This document shows, in pieces, positions 55,091 to 57,840 of a stretch of DNA of 57,840 nucleotides; positions within the stretch are counted from its first letter, which is position 1; every line of letters begins with the position of its first letter. A program made the translations under genes and the position numbers. Source of the DNA: Flavobacterium cellulosilyticum (GTDB taxonomy: Bacteria; Bacteroidota; Bacteroidia; Flavobacteriales; Flavobacteriaceae); NCBI RefSeq assembly GCF_004349355.1, contig NZ_SMFK01000018.1, positions 14,724 to 72,563 on the forward strand, read 5' to 3'. Below the pieces are notes generated by a model. That model had not been told where the DNA came from. It was given only the letters and a program-made list of their open reading frames with translations, and made no database searches.

Positions 55091-57589
55091 ATGAATAAAG
55101 TTAGAATAATATTAATGGGTCTGTTTTTACTTGGATTCAAAACTATTCAAATTAATGCGCAAACCGCTAGTGGTAGCGATAATTTTGTAGCACAACCCGT
55201 TCCAGACCGGACTGTTTCGTTTAATGTGACAGATTTAGGAGTATTCAAACCTATTATTTGGGGCTTGGATTTAGCATGGTTAAGTGAAAGTAATATTCGT
55301 AGAGGAATTGCTTTTATGGGAATAGATAATGTGGATGTAGTGAGGTCATCGTTTACTCCAACCGCTTCCTTGATTAATGGTAATCTTCAGTTTACAGAAT
55401 TAAGTAGGCTTAATGAAAGATTAGGAATTATTGATTTACTGGGACCTCATACTAAAGTAGTTTTAAATTGTGATCATCCTAGTGTGGATCCTTGGTATAA
55501 AGATCAAAATGGTGTAGGTATAGCCTCTCGTTGGGCTCAATTAATGGATGTTACCGCTAGACTCCATGAAGAACATGGCAGGAAAGTGGTGACAATTTCG
55601 CCTTTTAATGAGCCAGACTTTACAGGTACAGGACAAGGTACTATTGACGATTTTTATAATATTACTAGAGAACTAAAACAGAATCCTCGTTTTGATAATA
55701 TTCGTATTTCAGGAGGTAACACACTTAATAACGATGTGGCTTTAAGTTGGTTTAACACCTTGGAGAATGTATTAGATGAAGGAAATACACATCAGTTGGC
55801 TGGTAGTTTTGATAATTATGCGAATTTTTATCAAACAGTTAGTTCAAAAGGATTTCACGCTACTAATGATGAGTTACATAATGTCATGGAGGCCATGGTT
55901 GGCGTTCAATATGGTATGCAAACAGGTATTTGGTGGGGAACTGCAGAGTTAGCTCGTGGCGAGTTTGTAAAAGCAAGTCATGGCATGAGATTAGGTTATA
56001 ATGAGCATAGACTAAATTGGACCGCAGCTTCGGTGTATCGAAATCTAGAAGGGCATTTACAGGCTTTTGGAGGTTCGTCTGAGCGACAAGCTAAAACTAC
56101 AACTTATCGATTTGTTTCTAAAGAAAGAGATGTCTTTTACGATGGCTTTGGCCCACAGCGTGAATATACAATGGTAATTCCTGGAGGAACTGGTTATCAG
56201 CAAGGGCAAACAAATGCCGAAAGGGTTGTAAATATTACTTGGGGAGACGATATACAACCTGTTATTAATGGACTTTACATTCTAGTTAATCGAAATAGTG
56301 GTAAAGTTCTGGAAGTTGCTGCTGGATCTACAAAAGCAGGTGCCAATCTTCAGCAAGGAACCAATACGGGTGCAACATATCAACAATGGAATGTAACTCC
56401 AGTTAATTCAAGAATTGGTGGAGATTTTAGTTACTTTACTTTTACAGCAGTACATAGTGGTAAATCTCCAGATATTTTAAATTGGTCACTAGATAATGGA
56501 GCTAATATTATTGTATGGGATGATGCCAAAAGTGGAAACCAACAATGGTACTTAGATTATGCAGAGGATGGTTGGTTTTATATTCGAAGTCGTCATAGTG
56601 CAAAATGTATTGATGTATTTAATGGAAGCACCGTTGAAGCAGCAAACATTGTTCAATGGGACAAAAATGGGGGAGTCAATCAGCAATGGCGTTTTATTCC
56701 TGTTGGTGAAGCTGTCGAGTTTGTAGCACCTAGTACGCCAGCCAATCTGGTTGCGACTGCTAATGCCGAATCTGTCCTGTTGAATTGGAGTGCCAGTCCA
56801 GAAGCCGACGTAGCTGGGTATACTATTTTTCGTTCTGAAATTGCAGGAGGTAGTTATAATACCATTGCACGTAAAATAACTTCAACCTCTTTTGTGGATA
56901 ATACCACCACTATAGGTGGGACGTATTTTTATAAAATTAAAGCGGTGGACAAATCCTTAAATAGTTCAGCATACACAAGTGAAGTCTTTACAACTACAAA
57001 AGAAGAGAATAGTCTTGTGTCTCAATTCCTATTCGACGGAAATACCCTCGACAACTCGATTAATCTAAATCACGGGGGATCGTTTGGTACAACTTCCTTC
57101 GTTACAGGGAAAGTAGGCACGCAGGCATTAGCACTCAACGGTACAAATGCTTTCATACAATTGCCTGCAACTTTGGCAAATCAGCAAAATATTACTATTG
57201 CTGCCTGGGTGTATTGGAATGGAGGTTCTATTTGGCAACGAATCTTTGATTTTGGCAAAGACCAAAATCAATATATGTTTTTATCTCCTAATTCCAGTGC
57301 AGGTACACTGCGGTTTGGTGCATGGTCACATGTAGCTGTAACATTGGGTGAGTCAGCAGTAACTATGTATGTCAATGGTGTGCAAGTGGCTACATCTACT
57401 GCCATCACCATACGTCCATTGGATTTTAAACCAATATTGAATTACATTGGTCGCAGTCAATTTTCTGATCCATTATTTAATGGAAGAGTTGATGATTTTA
57501 GAGTTTATAATTATGAATTATCAAAAAATGAAATCGAAAAGCTGGATATGCAAATAAAAACCGCACTATTAGTTAAGCAACATTTTTAA
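55091..57589 (+). CDS. Putative clan GH-A-like glycosidase with RICIN, FN3 and LamG modules, 3' end altered by an IS
   Basis: An 832-residue protein. Signal peptide (1-25), then a TIM-barrel-like module (about 35-380) with VVTISPFNEPDFTGTG, where E174 in the NEP motif is a good acid/base candidate and E286 (WWGTAELARGEF) a possible nucleophile. I do not recognise a named GH family. Next come a RICIN-type trefoil (about 397-560, repeated QQW), FN3 (about 565-645) and LamG (about 655-820). Compared with the LamG of the GH128 protein about 19 residues are missing at 741-745. There is no T9SS tail; the last residues and stop overlap the transposase gene, so an IS insertion probably removed the natural end. 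Confidence 0.75.
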   Translation: MNKVRIILMGLFLLGFKTIQINAQTASGSDNFVAQPVPDRTVSFNVTDLGVFKPIIWGLDLAWLSESNIRRGIAFMGIDNVDVVRSSFTPTASLINGNLQFTELSRLNERLGIIDLLGPHTKVVLNCDHPSVDPWYKDQNGVGIASRWAQLMDVTARLHEEHGRKVVTISPFNEPDFTGTGQGTIDDFYNITRELKQNPRFDNIRISGGNTLNNDVALSWFNTLENVLDEGNTHQLAGSFDNYANFYQTVSSKGFHATNDELHNVMEAMVGVQYGMQTGIWWGTAELARGEFVKASHGMRLGYNEHRLNWTAASVYRNLEGHLQAFGGSSERQAKTTTYRFVSKERDVFYDGFGPQREYTMVIPGGTGYQQGQTNAERVVNITWGDDIQPVINGLYILVNRNSGKVLEVAAGSTKAGANLQQGTNTGATYQQWNVTPVNSRIGGDFSYFTFTAVHSGKSPDILNWSLDNGANIIVWDDAKSGNQQWYLDYAEDGWFYIRSRHSAKCIDVFNGSTVEAANIVQWDKNGGVNQQWRFIPVGEAVEFVAPSTPANLVATANAESVLLNWSASPEADVAGYTIFRSEIAGGSYNTIARKITSTSFVDNTTTIGGTYFYKIKAVDKSLNSSAYTSEVFTTTKEENSLVSQFLFDGNTLDNSINLNHGGSFGTTSFVTGKVGTQALALNGTNAFIQLPATLANQQNITIAAWVYWNGGSIWQRIFDFGKDQNQYMFLSPNSSAGTLRFGAWSHVAVTLGESAVTMYVNGVQVATSTAITIRPLDFKPILNYIGRSQFSDPLFNGRVDDFRVYNYELSKNEIEKLDMQIKTALLVKQHF

Positions 57590-57840
57590 AAATATTTTGC
57601 TGTTTCCAGAATTCTTCGATTGTTTTATATTCTAAAGCGGAATGCCTTCTTTTTCTGTTGTACCAGATTTCAATAAATTCAAATAAATCGAGTCCCATTT
57701 GCTCTTTAGATATAAGCTTATTGCCATAAATCTGTTCCGTTTTCAAAGTCTTAAAAAAGCTCTCAGCCACTGCATTGTCCCAACAATTTCCTTTACGGCT
57801 CATGCTTCTTGTGATCAGTTTATAGGATTCTAGTACATTA
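57550..57840. mobile_element. End of an IS3-family insertion sequence
   Basis: The transposase C-terminus reads inward from the right edge. The left boundary of the element must lie within some 30 bases left of the transposase stop at 57573, roughly 57545-57572. The terminal inverted repeat and target duplication cannot be fixed because the other end is outside the window. Confidence 0.7.
57573..57840 (-). CDS. IS3-family transposase (OrfB), C-terminal part
   Basis: The frame is open to the right window edge; only about 88 residues are visible. The IS3 integrase-core motifs are clear: SMSRKGNCWDNAVAESFFKT (catalytic region with the DDE glutamate in AESFF), then FEFIEIWYNRKRRHSAL and the closing helix of OrfB. 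An internal ATG at 57803 is not the real start, because the typical IS3 sequence continues upstream (LESYKLITRS). The stop lies inside the end of the preceding enzyme gene. Confidence 0.9.
   Translation of the reverse strand, partial: NVLESYKLITRSMSRKGNCWDNAVAESFFKTLKTEQIYGNKLISKEQMGLDLFEFIEIWYNRKRRHSALEYKTIEEFWKQQNIFKNVA

Noticed and set aside
57573..57803. Complete 76-residue protein starting at ATG 57803
   Set aside because: IS3 OrfB sequence continues in frame upstream of this ATG to the window edge, so it is a transposase fragment.

Overview
The window looks like chromosomal DNA of a Flavobacterium-like member of the Bacteroidetes. It is strongly AT-rich. Its clearest promoters fit the Bacteroidetes pattern (TTG, about 19-22 bases, TAnnTTTG) rather than the sigma-70 consensus. 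The gene families are typical of that group: PorT-like barrels, a LETM1-related biofilm protein, a hybrid two-component sensor/regulator, and large secreted enzymes with type IX secretion (T9SS) sorting domains.

Region 1 (1-29.5 kb) is mostly housekeeping. It opens with a secreted repeat protein cut by the window edge, then an ECF sigma factor with a membrane partner and a Spy/CpxP-like periplasmic protein. An envelope SRPBCC/effector-binding protein, dipeptidyl-peptidase III, a MazG-like pyrophosphohydrolase, a branched-chain aminotransferase and MnmD follow. Two tandem copies of a 65-residue unknown protein, OxyR with both redox cysteines, a LETM1-related protein, a Cu/Zn superoxide dismutase lipoprotein and an outer-membrane barrel come next. 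Then comes a fatty-acid degradation block in the order marR-fadN-fadA-fadE, reading leftward, with a long-chain acyl-CoA ligase upstream. A 12-base palindrome in front of marR is a good candidate operator. A tyrosine-phosphatase-like protein, small envelope proteins, two PorT-like barrels and rpsA complete the region.

Region 2 (29.6-57.6 kb) is a carbohydrate-degradation cluster. It holds a GH43 arabinanase-like enzyme, a fasciclin protein, the trio DUF4861 / BNR_4-type propeller lyase candidate / GH105, a 1370-residue hybrid two-component regulator, a GH2 beta-galactosidase, and a secreted protein with two GH43 modules. These are followed by a very large GH128 protein, a LamG-GH43 gene broken by in-frame stops, and a possible clan-A hydrolase with RICIN, FN3 and LamG modules. 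No SusC/SusD pair is visible. The enzyme set (arabinosidases, galactosidase, unsaturated-uronide hydrolase, possible Rha-GlcA lyase) would suit a plant or algal arabinogalactan-type glycan, and GH128 adds beta-1,3-glucan. That substrate assignment is inference.

The right end shows decay. The GH43 gene has a stop in its catalytic module and another just before the end of its sorting domain. The last enzyme has lost about 19 residues from its LamG module and runs into an IS3-family element that appears to have replaced its sorting domain.
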